Shown here: positions 53,101 to 61,279 of the stretch, piece after piece | Position numbering within the stretch: the first letter of the stretch is position 1 | Layout: every line of letters starts with the position of its first letter | Source: Oligoflexus sp. | Lineage (GTDB): Bacteria > Bdellovibrionota_B > Oligoflexia > Oligoflexales > Oligoflexaceae | Length of the DNA: 64,000 bases | Direction of reading: 5' to 3' | NCBI GenBank assembly: GCA_014377445.1 | Contig: JACMPP010000050.1 | Coordinates: 1 to 64,000, forward strand | The notes under the pieces: generated by a model | The model's database searches: none | Told to the model about the DNA's origin: nothing | The model's input: the letters and a program-made list of their open reading frames with translations, nothing else | Program-made: the position numbers and the translations under genes

Positions 53101-55579
53101 TCACTCCTTTGGCAGAAGACTTGGTCTGATTTCCAATGCGAGCGAGCCCAATGTCACGAATCAGGAGAAATTACTCTCTGACAATGGCATCGGTGGATTT
53201 CGTCAGGATGGTAAAGAGTATGTGATGAGGCTGGGCGCGAACCAACGGACCCCACTTCCCTGGGTTAATGTTCTGGCCAACGCAGATTTCGGCAGTCTTG
53301 TTTCGGAGGCTGGAAGTTCCTATACCTGGTCGGAGAATGCGCACGAGCATCGCCTCACGCCCTGGTTCAACGATCCCGTTTCCGATCCTTCAGGAGAAGC
53401 GCTGTACATCCGAGACGAAAACAGTGCCGACTTTTGGTCAGCGACTCCTTCGCCTTGTCCCGGCCGGGGCGAATACAACGTTCGCCATGGCTTCGGCTAC
53501 AGTTCTTTTTCAACAGAATCCCAGGGTATTGATTCGGTCATGACCACCTTCGTAGCGGCTAAAGATCCCGTGAAAGTGATTTGGATAAAACTTAGCAATC
53601 GATCGAATCGGTCAAGATCTCTCTCACTGACCGCGTATTTTGAAATCGTTCTGGGGGAACATCGGTCCAAATCATCCAATCAAATTGTGACTGAGCACGA
53701 TTCCACTCAGGGGATTGCCTACGCCCGGAATATTTTTGCTGCGGATTTTCGAGACCGTATAGCCTTTTTGAGTTCCAGTATTCCCGCGACCAGCTTTACC
53801 GGGGACCGAACCGAATTTATTGGTCGCAATAATTCACTTTCTCAACCGGCGGCTATGGATAGGGTTGGATTGAGTGGTCAGGTCGGGGCGCTTTATGATC
53901 CCTGTCTTGCCATGCAGGTCGCCTGTGAACTGGCTCCTGGCGAAACGAAGGAAATCGCCTTTGTGTTTGGCGCGGGAAGGGATTTGGCCCATATCAGGCG
54001 ACTCAGTCGAGCCTTTCGATCCCTGCCCCAAATCCAGGTCGCGTTGGATGGGGTCCATCAAAAATGGGCTCGATTGTTGGGACGCATTACAGTTGAAACA
54101 CCAGATCAGTCGCTCAATACCTTAAGCAATGGCTGGCTGCTCTACCAAACCATCTCCAGTCGAATCTGGGGCCGTAGTGGTTTCTATCAATCAGGCGGCG
54201 CTTACGGATTTCGGGATCAATTGCAGGATATGATGGCTGTCGTCTATTCCGCTCCCGAAATTGTTCGCGAACATATCATTCGAAGCGCCGGCCGGCAGTT
54301 CTACGAGGGCGACGTTCAACATTGGTGGCATCCTCCGCAAGGCCGTGGTGTGCGGACCAAAATCAGCGACGATTACCTCTGGCTGCCTTTTGTCACGGAT
54401 CATTATATTAAAGTTACGGGGGATCGATCGATACTCGACGAAACAACGCACTATTTGAGTGCGAAACCTCTAGAGGACGGAGCGGAATCCGAATACAGTC
54501 TGCCCCTCATTGCCGAAGAACGGGGAAGTATATACGAACACTGCGTGAAAGCTTTGCTATACGGCATGAAATACGGGAGCCACGGTCTGCCACTCATGGG
54601 CTCGGGTGACTGGAACGATGGGATGAATCATGTGGGTATCGAAGGAAGGGGCGAGAGCGTCTGGCTGGGATTCTTTCTGCTCGACACACTCAACAAATTC
54701 TCGAAGATTGCTGATCTTCGAAACGATCTGGATTTTGCCAACGTCTGTAGGCAAAACTCGAGCGATCTCAAGAATCAGTTGGAGAAAAATGCGTGGGACG
54801 GCTCCTGGTATCTAAGAGCTTACTGCGATGACGGATCCAAACTTGGATCGGCTCAAAACCAGGAGTGCCGGATCGATTCATTGCCTCAAAGTTGGTCGGT
54901 GCTTTCCGGTGGAGGCACAGAAAACCGGGCGGAACAGGGCATGAAAGCCGTCTACGATCAGCTGGTGCGAGAGGATCTCGGCATCATCAAGCTCTTTGAT
55001 CCTCCCTTTGACAAGCAGCTGCCGAACCCCGGCTACATAAGCGGCTACCTGCCTGGTGTCAGAGAAAACGGCGGTCAGTATACCCACGCTGCGATATGGG
55101 TGGTGATGGCTGCGGCTCAGCTGGGAGACGTTGATCGGGCGCTGGCGATGCTTCGCCTTATCAATCCCGTTCTCCATTCCGATAGTGCCGAATCCGCGGC
55201 ACGTTACCGGATTGAACCCTATGTACTGGCGGGCGATGTGTATGCGGCCGACAATCATCGTGGGCGGGGGGGATGGTCCTGGTACACAGGTTCGGCAGCA
55301 TGGTTCTATCGCGCCGTGGTTGAGAACTTCGTGGGCTTCGATTTGCAAGGCGACAAAGTTCGCTTTACGCCGAAGCTTCCCAGCAGTTGGCCGGAAATTC
55401 GTTTTGAATTTTGGTTTCGAGAGACTCGCTATCAGGTCTTGATAAAGCGAAATGAATCAAACTTAGGCTCATCGATCATGCTCCTGGATGGAGTGGCGAT
55501 GGACGGATTCATTCCACTGCTTAATGACCAAAAAGCACATAATATTGATGTCGGCGTCGCTGTCGTTTTGAAAGGATAG
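47102..55579 (+). CDS. ndvB: Cyclic beta-1,2-glucan synthase (NdvB/Cgs type)
   Basis: A 2825-residue inner membrane enzyme, near the length of rhizobial NdvB as I know it. After an N-terminal region, a membrane block (about 395-450) is followed by a GT84 glycosyltransferase domain: RYILTLDVDSTLPRETACTL, then SRRHRWIRGDWQIASWMLP. More helices follow (about 820-1000). Next comes a glycoamylase-like domain with GFYEAIDYTSSRVPAGEDRA and IHHQGMSFLSL. The C-terminal GH94 phosphorylase-type modules show SGFYQSGGAYGFRDQLQDM, HWWHPPQGRGVRTKISDDYLWLP and LMGSGDWNDGMNHVG, with the catalytic Asp in DWND. It initiates, elongates, trims and cyclises periplasmic beta-1,2-glucan. Export partner NdvA is not in the window. 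Confidence 0.95.
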   Translation: MSVGYFNSSVFTLDQLEQLGQVLATRHKPHQKEGVNSLLTRLQQNEDVLRTTYKLVTASVQEGFKPTPAGEWLLDNFHLIEEQIRTSKLHLPRSFCRELPTVDDPDWKRQPRIYLIARELIIHTDGRLDADSTTRIVSAYQQQTPLRIGELWAFPIMLRLGLVDNLRLISESIAASHIDQANAKFWAEKIASAMAAEPQDLISIVTELSQSEPRLSSAFVSEFTRRLQINSNLPSLAVSWIEQQVSAQGSSLENHQNLASQDQAHDQMSMSNSIASLRFLNETDWRVFVEKMSFVNELLMKDPSAVFPQMDFATRDSYRHVVESIARQSRYDEIQVAQTVLNLAQNHFDTTVDRTQGVHVGDYLHGRLRASFEKQMGIKRRFPDLFRYWLNEFPLTYYFGLMTLVIAALLIVPLRMLWNASPSISFFILFAILLLFPASQCGLSLVNWLTSMVLKPKIWSRMDFSAGIPESSRTMVVIPCMFTNANTIDNLLGDLEVRYLGNRDENILFALLSDFVDSTTEVDPGDSALLDFATQGIMALNEKYTTAERRRPFYLFHRSRQWNPGEGLWMGYERKRGKLSQLNEYIRGVDKNYFKNPVGDLASLKSVRYILTLDVDSTLPRETACTLIETMSHPMNHPRIDSQSGLVKTGYAILQPRVTIHLKDSKASHFSRIFSDGYGIDPYTKSVSDVYQDLFHEGSFIGKGIYDIDAFETAIKSRFPENRILSHDLIESSFARSGLVSDVQLVEEYPTTFSSDASRRHRWIRGDWQIASWMLPMIPDVHGVKGVNPLSHLARWKIFDNLRRSMTPIATFLLFLCVWSTGYELSISMTLTLLGYLALPHILNALNIPAKFASNLAFRQILRDEVRLLGRAIVVAILNLVFLPYEAYLTMNATMKSVYRLLVSKRKLLEWRSSAEDVKTGIESFSSYSRLMWFAPFAAILGLGLAIVKLHFDSMVAFPIIGAWFFAPFIAWWISRPLQPKTVILTSIQKHFLRALSRKTWLFFETFVTAADNWLPPDNFQEFPAEVIAHRTSPTNIGLSLLSGLGAYDFGYISISSLINKTEQTFGSLDKLERYKGHFYNWYDTETLAALYPHYVSTVDSGNLQGSLLVLRQGLIELAEGDLLSRRIVDGLEDGLLILEESLLNSQALGDVLRQRLPEIKVILDRRRARGPNAKAEDLEFLQLVRHHLMQMGQEIGNATENECSAWIRHLVAQVDDHRDHLLSLSQGAGSGLRTRLIELSSRASEMMKIDYSFLYNKSNKLLAIGYHVGDSRLDQSYYDLLASEARLASFLAIADGSLPQEHWFALGRQLTYSGDVSTLLSWSGSMFEYLMPLLIMPSYEGTLLDQACRQCIHNQIRYGRDRKVPWGISESAYNLTDSRYNYQYRAFGVPGLGFKRGLDHDLVIAPYATVMSLMLEPKAACINLQEMANSGFTGRYGFYEAIDYTSSRVPAGEDRALIRSFMIHHQGMSFLSLLHYLLNQPMQARMSNDPTFKATELLLHERVPKMTALFAEVNVAKDVVYTEPVFEESFRIIKNPSRYTPEVHLLGNESYHVVLTSAGSGYSSWKGLMLTRWREDRTRDAFGYYLYIQDQKTSETWSAGFQPSLKKGAQYEAIFSEGRAEIRRSENGLDTHLEIAVSPDDDAEMRRLTLFNHSDETKVLDITSYAEVVLAPIGADMAHPAFSNLFIESELIGKQKGILCRRRGRGPAQSNPWLYHNMCVHGASSSDEGIETDRAKFTGRNRDLTHPLALDRALTNSVGAVLDPIISMRKRITLAPGETVVVDSILGIHMDRSAALAHMERFVEKPLADRILELAWTHGHVLLQQINCSAAEALLYGKLASSLIYGGSKLRTQVALIKANPRPLSAFWSYGISGDHPIVLLRLFNQYSLPILQQVVRGHDYWRRKGLTVDLIIWNEDRSGYRQDLNERILEVVSATGSSSLLDKHGGIFVRRPDQMPDEDRIVFQSAARVILSDQNGTLEEQINSPRPSVPALPKNMPGHSFGRRLGLISNASEPNVTNQEKLLSDNGIGGFRQDGKEYVMRLGANQRTPLPWVNVLANADFGSLVSEAGSSYTWSENAHEHRLTPWFNDPVSDPSGEALYIRDENSADFWSATPSPCPGRGEYNVRHGFGYSSFSTESQGIDSVMTTFVAAKDPVKVIWIKLSNRSNRSRSLSLTAYFEIVLGEHRSKSSNQIVTEHDSTQGIAYARNIFAADFRDRIAFLSSSIPATSFTGDRTEFIGRNNSLSQPAAMDRVGLSGQVGALYDPCLAMQVACELAPGETKEIAFVFGAGRDLAHIRRLSRAFRSLPQIQVALDGVHQKWARLLGRITVETPDQSLNTLSNGWLLYQTISSRIWGRSGFYQSGGAYGFRDQLQDMMAVVYSAPEIVREHIIRSAGRQFYEGDVQHWWHPPQGRGVRTKISDDYLWLPFVTDHYIKVTGDRSILDETTHYLSAKPLEDGAESEYSLPLIAEERGSIYEHCVKALLYGMKYGSHGLPLMGSGDWNDGMNHVGIEGRGESVWLGFFLLDTLNKFSKIADLRNDLDFANVCRQNSSDLKNQLEKNAWDGSWYLRAYCDDGSKLGSAQNQECRIDSLPQSWSVLSGGGTENRAEQGMKAVYDQLVREDLGIIKLFDPPFDKQLPNPGYISGYLPGVRENGGQYTHAAIWVVMAAAQLGDVDRALAMLRLINPVLHSDSAESAARYRIEPYVLAGDVYAADNHRGRGGWSWYTGSAAWFYRAVVENFVGFDLQGDKVRFTPKLPSSWPEIRFEFWFRETRYQVLIKRNESNLGSSIMLLDGVAMDGFIPLLNDQKAHNIDVGVAVVLKG

Positions 55580-55602
55580 TCCTTAATATCGTGGGAGGGG
55601 AC

Positions 55603-56187
55603 GTGAAACACAAATTTCTAAAGCCATTAGGCTTCGCTTGTCTTTCTTTGGTTCTTACGAATGTGTCGATAGCGCAAGGGGTTTATAAGGCGCCAGTTAG
55701 CGCAAGTGTGCAAGGGTCGGATTCTCTCAAAATAGTCTTTGAACTCAATGCAAAATTGATTTCGGAAAAGAATCAAAAGAACATTTCCGACTTTATTCAC
55801 CGCCGACAAAAATTGAAGAATGACCATTTTCTGGTTGTTGTCTGGGCCGATAGAAATATTCCAGACCACGGGAGTCTTTCCATAGCGCAACAGAATTTAG
55901 CTGCGGCCAGAGCCAAAGAAATCAGTCGTATCATACGGGCGGCCGGAGCGATGGAGATCCTGTCCGTAGAAATGACTAAACAACCCAACTGGGTTGAGAA
56001 GGTTCTGGAAACCAAGTCGGCAGATGTCAAGATTCAGGGTTTTCAAGAAAATTCAGCGCAATCCCCTCATGAAGACATAGGGACTCGGGTGAACGGACTG
56101 GGTGGTCCAAGTCGGGGCCTGATCATCTCTTTTTCCGACAAGACATGGCATGACAAGTCTTTTAGTCAGTCTCTAAAAGATCCGTAG
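55603..56187 (+). CDS. Exported hypothetical protein downstream of the glucan synthase
   Basis: A 194-residue product with a signal peptide (about 1-24, ending VSIAQG). It starts at GTG 55603 behind GGGAGGGG; a GTG at 55591 would overlap that site. A weak OmpA-like look: HFLVVVWADRNIPDHGSLSIAQQNLAAARAKEISRIIRAAGA recalls the peptidoglycan-binding helix region, but key residues of OmpA_C are absent. It lies 23 bases after ndvB and probably shares its transcript. Confidence 0.6.
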   Translation: MKHKFLKPLGFACLSLVLTNVSIAQGVYKAPVSASVQGSDSLKIVFELNAKLISEKNQKNISDFIHRRQKLKNDHFLVVVWADRNIPDHGSLSIAQQNLAAARAKEISRIIRAAGAMEILSVEMTKQPNWVEKVLETKSADVKIQGFQENSAQSPHEDIGTRVNGLGGPSRGLIISFSDKTWHDKSFSQSLKDP

Positions 56188-56219
56188 CTCTACACCCAAC
56201 TCAAAATCGATTCAAAAGA

Positions 56220-56255
56220 AAAGTGGCGTTCCCAAATTGGAAACGTCGCTTTATT
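56220..56255 (+). terminator. Weak terminator-like hairpin
   Basis: AAAGTGGCGTTCCC pairs with GGAAACGTCGCTTT with two mismatches, followed by a short AT-rich tail. It probably ends the ndvB unit and lies between convergent genes. Confidence 0.45.
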
Positions 56256-56305
56256 AAAACGTATTGATAAGCTCTCGAGTGGTTTCAAGAATGGTTGGCG
56301 TGACG

Positions 56306-57097
56306 CTAATTTTGGTTCTTCAAAACCAACAACCGGGCAATGATACTCATAGCGATCTCAGTGGGCTGATGACTTCTAAATCCGATTCCCATCGGACATT
56401 CAAAGTTGCGGCTCGATTCCTCATCAAAGCCATCGGCGATCAGTTCCGCCCGAATCTTGCGCGCTTTCACCGAACTCCCAATCACGCCGATGTACGATAG
56501 ATCCCGTCTTCCCACGAGTTTCTTGAGCACGGGCACATCATGCGCATGGCCTTGCGTGACGAGCACGCAGTATGTGGACGGTGGGAGATCGCCTGCAAAA
56601 GCGGAGAGATTATCGACAACTATTTTCTTGAAGCTCGAAGATTCAGCCGGCAATCGATCGACCCATTCGATCCTGTTATCGATGCAGGTTACGTGACAAT
56701 CGAGAAGGGCTAGGGCTCTCACGAGCGCCTGCGCGACATGGCCTGCCCCGAAAATATTCACGGACCAGGTTCGAGCCGGAAAAGTCTCGAAAATGAGGTC
56801 GACTGATCCACCACAGCTCATGCCGACGTCGCACTGCAGATCCCAGTGGAGGAGGCGGGGAGCCGTGCGCAGAGGAATGGCCAGAAGCAGCTCCTGACAG
56901 GCGGCTATGGCCTTGGCTTCGACCTTGCCACCACCGACGGTGCCCCAATAAAGCCCCTGTCGGGTGACGATTGCCTTGGCTCCCAAATCTTGGGGCGCAT
57001 GTCCCGCGCTCCCAATCCAGGTCACGACAGCGAAGGATTCGCCCTCCGACGCGAGGCGTTCCGCATGTTGAAAAAATCCTTCGGCGAATCGACTCAT
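56306..57097 (-). CDS. xdhC: XdhC, xanthine dehydrogenase accessory factor
   Basis: A 263-residue protein that inserts the sulfurated molybdenum cofactor into xanthine dehydrogenase. The N-terminal XdhC domain shows FAVVTWIGSAGHAPQDLGAKAIVT and WGTVGGGKVEAKAI, with the conserved Cys in CDVGMSCGGSVDL. A Rossmann domain follows: VNIFGAGHVAQALVRALALL, CVLVTQGHAHDVPVLK, GVIGSSVKARKIR, and CPMGIGFRSHQPTEIAMSIIA. The ATG at 57097 overlaps the xdhB stop (ATGA). Confidence 0.93.
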   Translation of the reverse strand: MSRFAEGFFQHAERLASEGESFAVVTWIGSAGHAPQDLGAKAIVTRQGLYWGTVGGGKVEAKAIAACQELLLAIPLRTAPRLLHWDLQCDVGMSCGGSVDLIFETFPARTWSVNIFGAGHVAQALVRALALLDCHVTCIDNRIEWVDRLPAESSSFKKIVVDNLSAFAGDLPPSTYCVLVTQGHAHDVPVLKKLVGRRDLSYIGVIGSSVKARKIRAELIADGFDEESSRNFECPMGIGFRSHQPTEIAMSIIARLLVLKNQN

Positions 57098-59508
57098 GAT
57101 TCCCATCCCCGGAAGGATTCTGGCTTCATGACTCTCAGGATCGCTTCAGCCGTCGCCGGTATTGGCAATTCATCGGGCAGGATCGGCTTGGCATTTGCGC
57201 GCCGGCTTCGATCGCTATTCAAAGCATCCCGAATCGCATTCCATACCGAGAAACAGAGCATGAGGGGAGGTTCGCCGGCTGCTTTGGTGCCTTTGACGTT
57301 AGCGTGATTTTCATCATTTGGCAAAAGATCGATATGATAGGTCCGGGGAATATCCTGAACACTCGGAATCTTATAGGTGCTCGGGGAATGCGAAAGGAGT
57401 TTGCCCTTGGCATCGTAATGCAAGGCTTCGGTGGTTACCCAGCCCATGCCCTGGATAAAGGCGCCTGACACCTGACCCACATCCAGGTGATAGTTCACCG
57501 GCCGGCCCAGATCCATGAGGATATCGGTGCGCAAAACTTTGGCCTCGCCCGTCCATCGGTCGAGCTCCACTTCGCTGCAGGCGACGCCCTGCGAGAAGTA
57601 GAGAAAAGCGCGTCCCTTGCCCGTTAGCTTGTTGAATCCGAGGTCGGCAATCTTATAGAAGCCATACTCGCTCACCGATATGCGATTGAAATAAGCTTCG
57701 GAGATGAGCGTTGCAAAGGGAATCGCCGCTGTTTGATCAGCCTTGGGATAAACCTTCCCATCGCTAAATATACAGGACTCGCTATCCGTACCCTCACTCA
57801 CGGAAATCTCTGGCATCGTGCCGAGTCCCGCTGTTTTATTCGCCCAATTTTCGGGAGGAATTTTTGCCAGTTGAAGGGTGAGGGATGCGAGGCGATGTTT
57901 TATTTTCCGACAGGCATGGACAGCCGCGGCTCCGTTGATGTCGGTTCCACTTGATGCCGCAGTGGGCGAAGTGTTGGCATTTTTTTCTGTCGAAGTGGTC
58001 ATGACCCGAACATCATTCAAGGGAATACCGAATTCATCGGCCACGAGTTTGGCGACGCGGCTATTGACCCCCTGGCCCATTTCAACGGCTCCGGTTGAGA
58101 CCTGAATCGTTCCGTCGCGATGAATGTTCACCATCGCATTGCCCTGGTTTAAAAATCGCGTGGTGAAGGCTATACCGAATTTCACAGCGGTAACGGCCAT
58201 GCCGCGCGGATTCTTTTGCAGATCGAGGTTCCAGCTTTTGATTTCTTCGCGTCTTTGCCGATAGGCACAGCTCTCCTCCAGTCGAGAGAAGAGGCGCGGC
58301 AGCATATTGTTTTCGACAGTTTGACCGTAATGTGTGACATTGCGATCCGGGCCTGCATAACAATTGCTTTTGCGAACATCGAGAGCATCTTTGCCGAGTG
58401 TGAGCGCGATATCCTCCATGATGCGTTCAATCATGGCGACGCCTTTGGGGCCACCGAAGCCTCTAAAAGCTGTGTGAGAATGAAAGTTCGTGCGACAGAC
58501 CTGTCCGCTTATGCGGGCGGAAGGAAGAAAGTAGGCGTTGTCGGAATGGAGCATGGCGCGTTCCATGATCGCGGTTGATAGATCCGCATAGGCTCCTCCG
58601 TCCCCGTAGTGCTGGGCCTCAAGCCCAAGGATGAGACCGTTTAAATCGAAGCCCACCCGATAGTGAATCTGAAAGGGATTGCGCTTCCCCGTGATAATCA
58701 TGTCATCGTCTTTGCTGAGAACGAGGCGGGCCGACTTGCCCGTGGCCTGAGCGATCATGGCTGCATAGACAGCGAAAGGAGCTGCCTGCGTTTCCTTACC
58801 GCCGAATCCGCCCCCAAGACGCTTCGTGACACAGACCACATCCTTTTGCGAGAGGCCCAAGGCTTCCGCCACCAAATGCTGGGTTTCGGTCGGATGCTGG
58901 CTTGATGAATGCACTTCCATCTGCCCATCTTCCTTAGGATAGGCAATGCAGGACTGATTCTCGAGGTAAAAATGCTCAGCACCCCGAATGACGAGTTTGC
59001 CTTCGAGGACATGAGGGGCGTCTTTCAAGGCCCTATCCACATCTCCGCATTCGATCGAGCGGGGACTGCCGATAAAACTTTTTTGGCGAATCGCTTCATC
59101 GATACTCAGGATCGGTTCGAGGACTTCATAACTCACTGTCACGGCTTTGAGGCCAGCTCTTAAAGCTTCCTGATTCCTGGCTCCTACCACGGCTACGACT
59201 TCGCCCACATGTTGAACGCTGTCGATCGCCAGAAAGGGCTGCTCAGGAAAGATAGTGCCCCAATGATGGTGATGCAGATCACGGTGGGTCTGTACCGATT
59301 CCACTCCGGGAATCGCCAGAGCGGCGGCGGTATCGATGGAGAGAATGCGGGCTTTCGCGTGGGGGCTCCACACGACGCCAACACAAAGCTCGTGAGGCAA
59401 AGGCGGTCTGTCATCCACAAATTCTGAGCGACCACTGACGTGCGTGCGTGCCGAATCGTGCTTGTTATTCTCTTTGGGTACGATGACGGAATCTGAGATC
59501 TTAGACAT
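57094..59508 (-). CDS. xdhB: Xanthine dehydrogenase, molybdopterin-binding subunit
   Basis: An 804-residue large subunit that oxidises hypoxanthine to xanthine and uric acid. It shows AHKAR-type HAKARILSID, CVTKRLGGGFGGKETQ, TAFRGFGGPKGV, VSTGAVEMGQGVNSRVAKLVADEFG, SGTDINGAA, and the catalytic Glu in KAAGEPPLML. I start at ATG 59508, behind GGGAG, which overlaps the xdhA stop by eight bases. It needs XdhC and FAD/Fe-S subunit XdhA, both adjacent. Confidence 0.95.
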   Translation of the reverse strand: MSKISDSVIVPKENNKHDSARTHVSGRSEFVDDRPPLPHELCVGVVWSPHAKARILSIDTAAALAIPGVESVQTHRDLHHHHWGTIFPEQPFLAIDSVQHVGEVVAVVGARNQEALRAGLKAVTVSYEVLEPILSIDEAIRQKSFIGSPRSIECGDVDRALKDAPHVLEGKLVIRGAEHFYLENQSCIAYPKEDGQMEVHSSSQHPTETQHLVAEALGLSQKDVVCVTKRLGGGFGGKETQAAPFAVYAAMIAQATGKSARLVLSKDDDMIITGKRNPFQIHYRVGFDLNGLILGLEAQHYGDGGAYADLSTAIMERAMLHSDNAYFLPSARISGQVCRTNFHSHTAFRGFGGPKGVAMIERIMEDIALTLGKDALDVRKSNCYAGPDRNVTHYGQTVENNMLPRLFSRLEESCAYRQRREEIKSWNLDLQKNPRGMAVTAVKFGIAFTTRFLNQGNAMVNIHRDGTIQVSTGAVEMGQGVNSRVAKLVADEFGIPLNDVRVMTTSTEKNANTSPTAASSGTDINGAAAVHACRKIKHRLASLTLQLAKIPPENWANKTAGLGTMPEISVSEGTDSESCIFSDGKVYPKADQTAAIPFATLISEAYFNRISVSEYGFYKIADLGFNKLTGKGRAFLYFSQGVACSEVELDRWTGEAKVLRTDILMDLGRPVNYHLDVGQVSGAFIQGMGWVTTEALHYDAKGKLLSHSPSTYKIPSVQDIPRTYHIDLLPNDENHANVKGTKAAGEPPLMLCFSVWNAIRDALNSDRSRRANAKPILPDELPIPATAEAILRVMKPESFRGWES

Positions 59509-60982
59509 GTTGCTCTGCTCCCTGGTGAGTCGCCTTCTGTCCGAGTTCTTCGCAAAAGCGACGAAACATTCCATCGACCAGGTTTCTCCGATAGGCGGAT
59601 GTGCCTCGAACGTCGGACAGGGGGAGGATATCGCCTTGAATCATACCCAAGGCCTGATCAATAACTTTCGGCTCCAACGCTTTGCCGACCAGAAAGGTCT
59701 CCACGGCAGGAAAACGACGAATGACGGGGCCTATCCCTCCATAGGCGATCCTCGCCTCTGAGACGACGGAGGGATGGTCGTCTTTCATGCGGAAAAGAAA
59801 GGCGCTATTGACGGTCGAAATATCCAGGTCTTTGCGTTGAGATACTTTGAAAATGCGCAGTCGATCCTCTTGTTTCGGAATCGCAAAGCTCACAGAGGCG
59901 ATGATTTCATCAGCTTCGAGGCTCATTTTGCGATACGCGAGGTAGAATTCGGTGAGGGGGATATTCCGCGTGCCACGACTGCTGGCCACGTGCACGAGCG
60001 TGTCGGCGACCATGAGAAAGGGAACGGTGTCGCCGATAGGTGAGGCATTCGCCACGTTGCCAACCAGGGTGCCGATGTTTTTGATTTGCGGCGAGGCGAA
60101 GATATTTAGGAACTTGGCGAATTCAGGGACTGTCTTCTCACAGATTTTGCGGAGCTCGGTGAGTGTCACGCGCGCGCCAAAGGTCAATCGATTCTGGTCT
60201 TGATCGATTTTATAGAGGTCAGGCAGAAGGTGTAGGCTGAGTTGGGTCTTGGGATTTGCTTTGCCCTTGTTGATCATCACACCCAAATCCGAACCCGAAG
60301 CCATAAGGGTTAAAGGCATTTTGCTGCGCAACTGCAGAGCATCCTTCAGCAGGACAGGGGCACAAAAAGTCTTGTCTCCAAAACTGATCTCCAAGGGGAT
60401 TCCAGCGATCGCCTTAAGATCCTTTTGTCTGTCATCCGGCAGATATCTGGAAGCGAGCGAAGCCGATAGCTGAACGCTCGGCTGGGCTTTAAGTGCGGCC
60501 TCGATCAGCGACGTGTAGCCTGTACAGCGACAAAGATTTCCGGTCAGACAATTTTTGATCTTCTGTTCGTTCAAATCTTTTTTGCCACTCTCGAGGCAGG
60601 CGGTGATCGCTACGACGAAGCCAGGCGTGCAGTAACCGCATTGGGAAGCGTGACAGGCGGCGACAGATTCCTGTACGGCCGATAATTGTCCGCCCTCGCT
60701 CAGCCCTTCAACGGTTACAATCTGGCAAGCGTCGAGCTGGGCAACGCTTATGATACAGGCGTTGATAACCTCGAAGCCCTCGCTCCGGCCGTTGAGATAA
60801 GAGGCCTTTAAAACCGAACAAGCCCCACAGTCGCCTTCCGCACACACAATTTTCGTACCGACCAACCCTCGTTTATAGCGCAGGTAGTCAGCGAGCATCA
60901 TAAAGGCTTCTTCACCTCTGACCTCGTGGCGTTCGTGATTGATGTATAGAACAGCCGCGTCGCGGTTTTTATTCAAAGCCAT
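59501..60982 (-). CDS. xdhA: Xanthine dehydrogenase, Fe-S/FAD subunit
   Basis: A 493-residue small subunit. The N-terminal plant-type 2Fe-2S domain has CAEGDCGACSVL. The second 2Fe-2S domain has SQCGYCTPGFV and CLTGNLCRCTGY. The FAD domain follows (about 195-370, LMASGSDLGVMINKG, GTLVGNVANASPIGDTVPFL), then the CO dehydrogenase flavoprotein C-terminal domain (KVSQRKDLDISTVNSAFLF). It passes electrons from the molybdenum centre to NAD+. First gene of xdhA-xdhB-xdhC. No purine transporter or guanine deaminase is nearby. Confidence 0.95.
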   Translation of the reverse strand: MALNKNRDAAVLYINHERHEVRGEEAFMMLADYLRYKRGLVGTKIVCAEGDCGACSVLKASYLNGRSEGFEVINACIISVAQLDACQIVTVEGLSEGGQLSAVQESVAACHASQCGYCTPGFVVAITACLESGKKDLNEQKIKNCLTGNLCRCTGYTSLIEAALKAQPSVQLSASLASRYLPDDRQKDLKAIAGIPLEISFGDKTFCAPVLLKDALQLRSKMPLTLMASGSDLGVMINKGKANPKTQLSLHLLPDLYKIDQDQNRLTFGARVTLTELRKICEKTVPEFAKFLNIFASPQIKNIGTLVGNVANASPIGDTVPFLMVADTLVHVASSRGTRNIPLTEFYLAYRKMSLEADEIIASVSFAIPKQEDRLRIFKVSQRKDLDISTVNSAFLFRMKDDHPSVVSEARIAYGGIGPVIRRFPAVETFLVGKALEPKVIDQALGMIQGDILPLSDVRGTSAYRRNLVDGMFRRFCEELGQKATHQGAEQHV

Positions 60983-61213
60983 GTGAGTCTTCCTTGATCG
61001 GCAGGGCGGAATGAAAACTTTTTATCAGAGTAGCAAAAATCAGGCCGGCAATCTGCGTCAGAGTAATAGAGCGACCGTTCGCAAGAGCGTCATAAACGAA
61101 GCGAATGAGGGAAATAGAGATCTCGAGAAAGAAATATAAAACGAAAATGAGAAATAGCCTAGGCCTTGAAGGAGGTATTTTTGCGAGTTGAAGTCGCTCA
61201 GTGAGCCTCCCAA

Positions 61214-61248
61214 AACGAAGAAAAGACGCCAGTTTTGAGCTGGCGTCT
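61214..61248 (-). terminator. Rho-independent terminator (minus strand)
   Basis: On the minus strand AGACGCCAG pairs perfectly with CTGGCGTCT around a short loop, followed by TTTTCTTC. It ends the gene at 61280. The gap 60983-61213 upstream of xdhA shows no other feature. Confidence 0.88.
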
Positions 61249-61279
61249 GCAGAGTGGTATGGATCCTTTCCGCGCCAGA

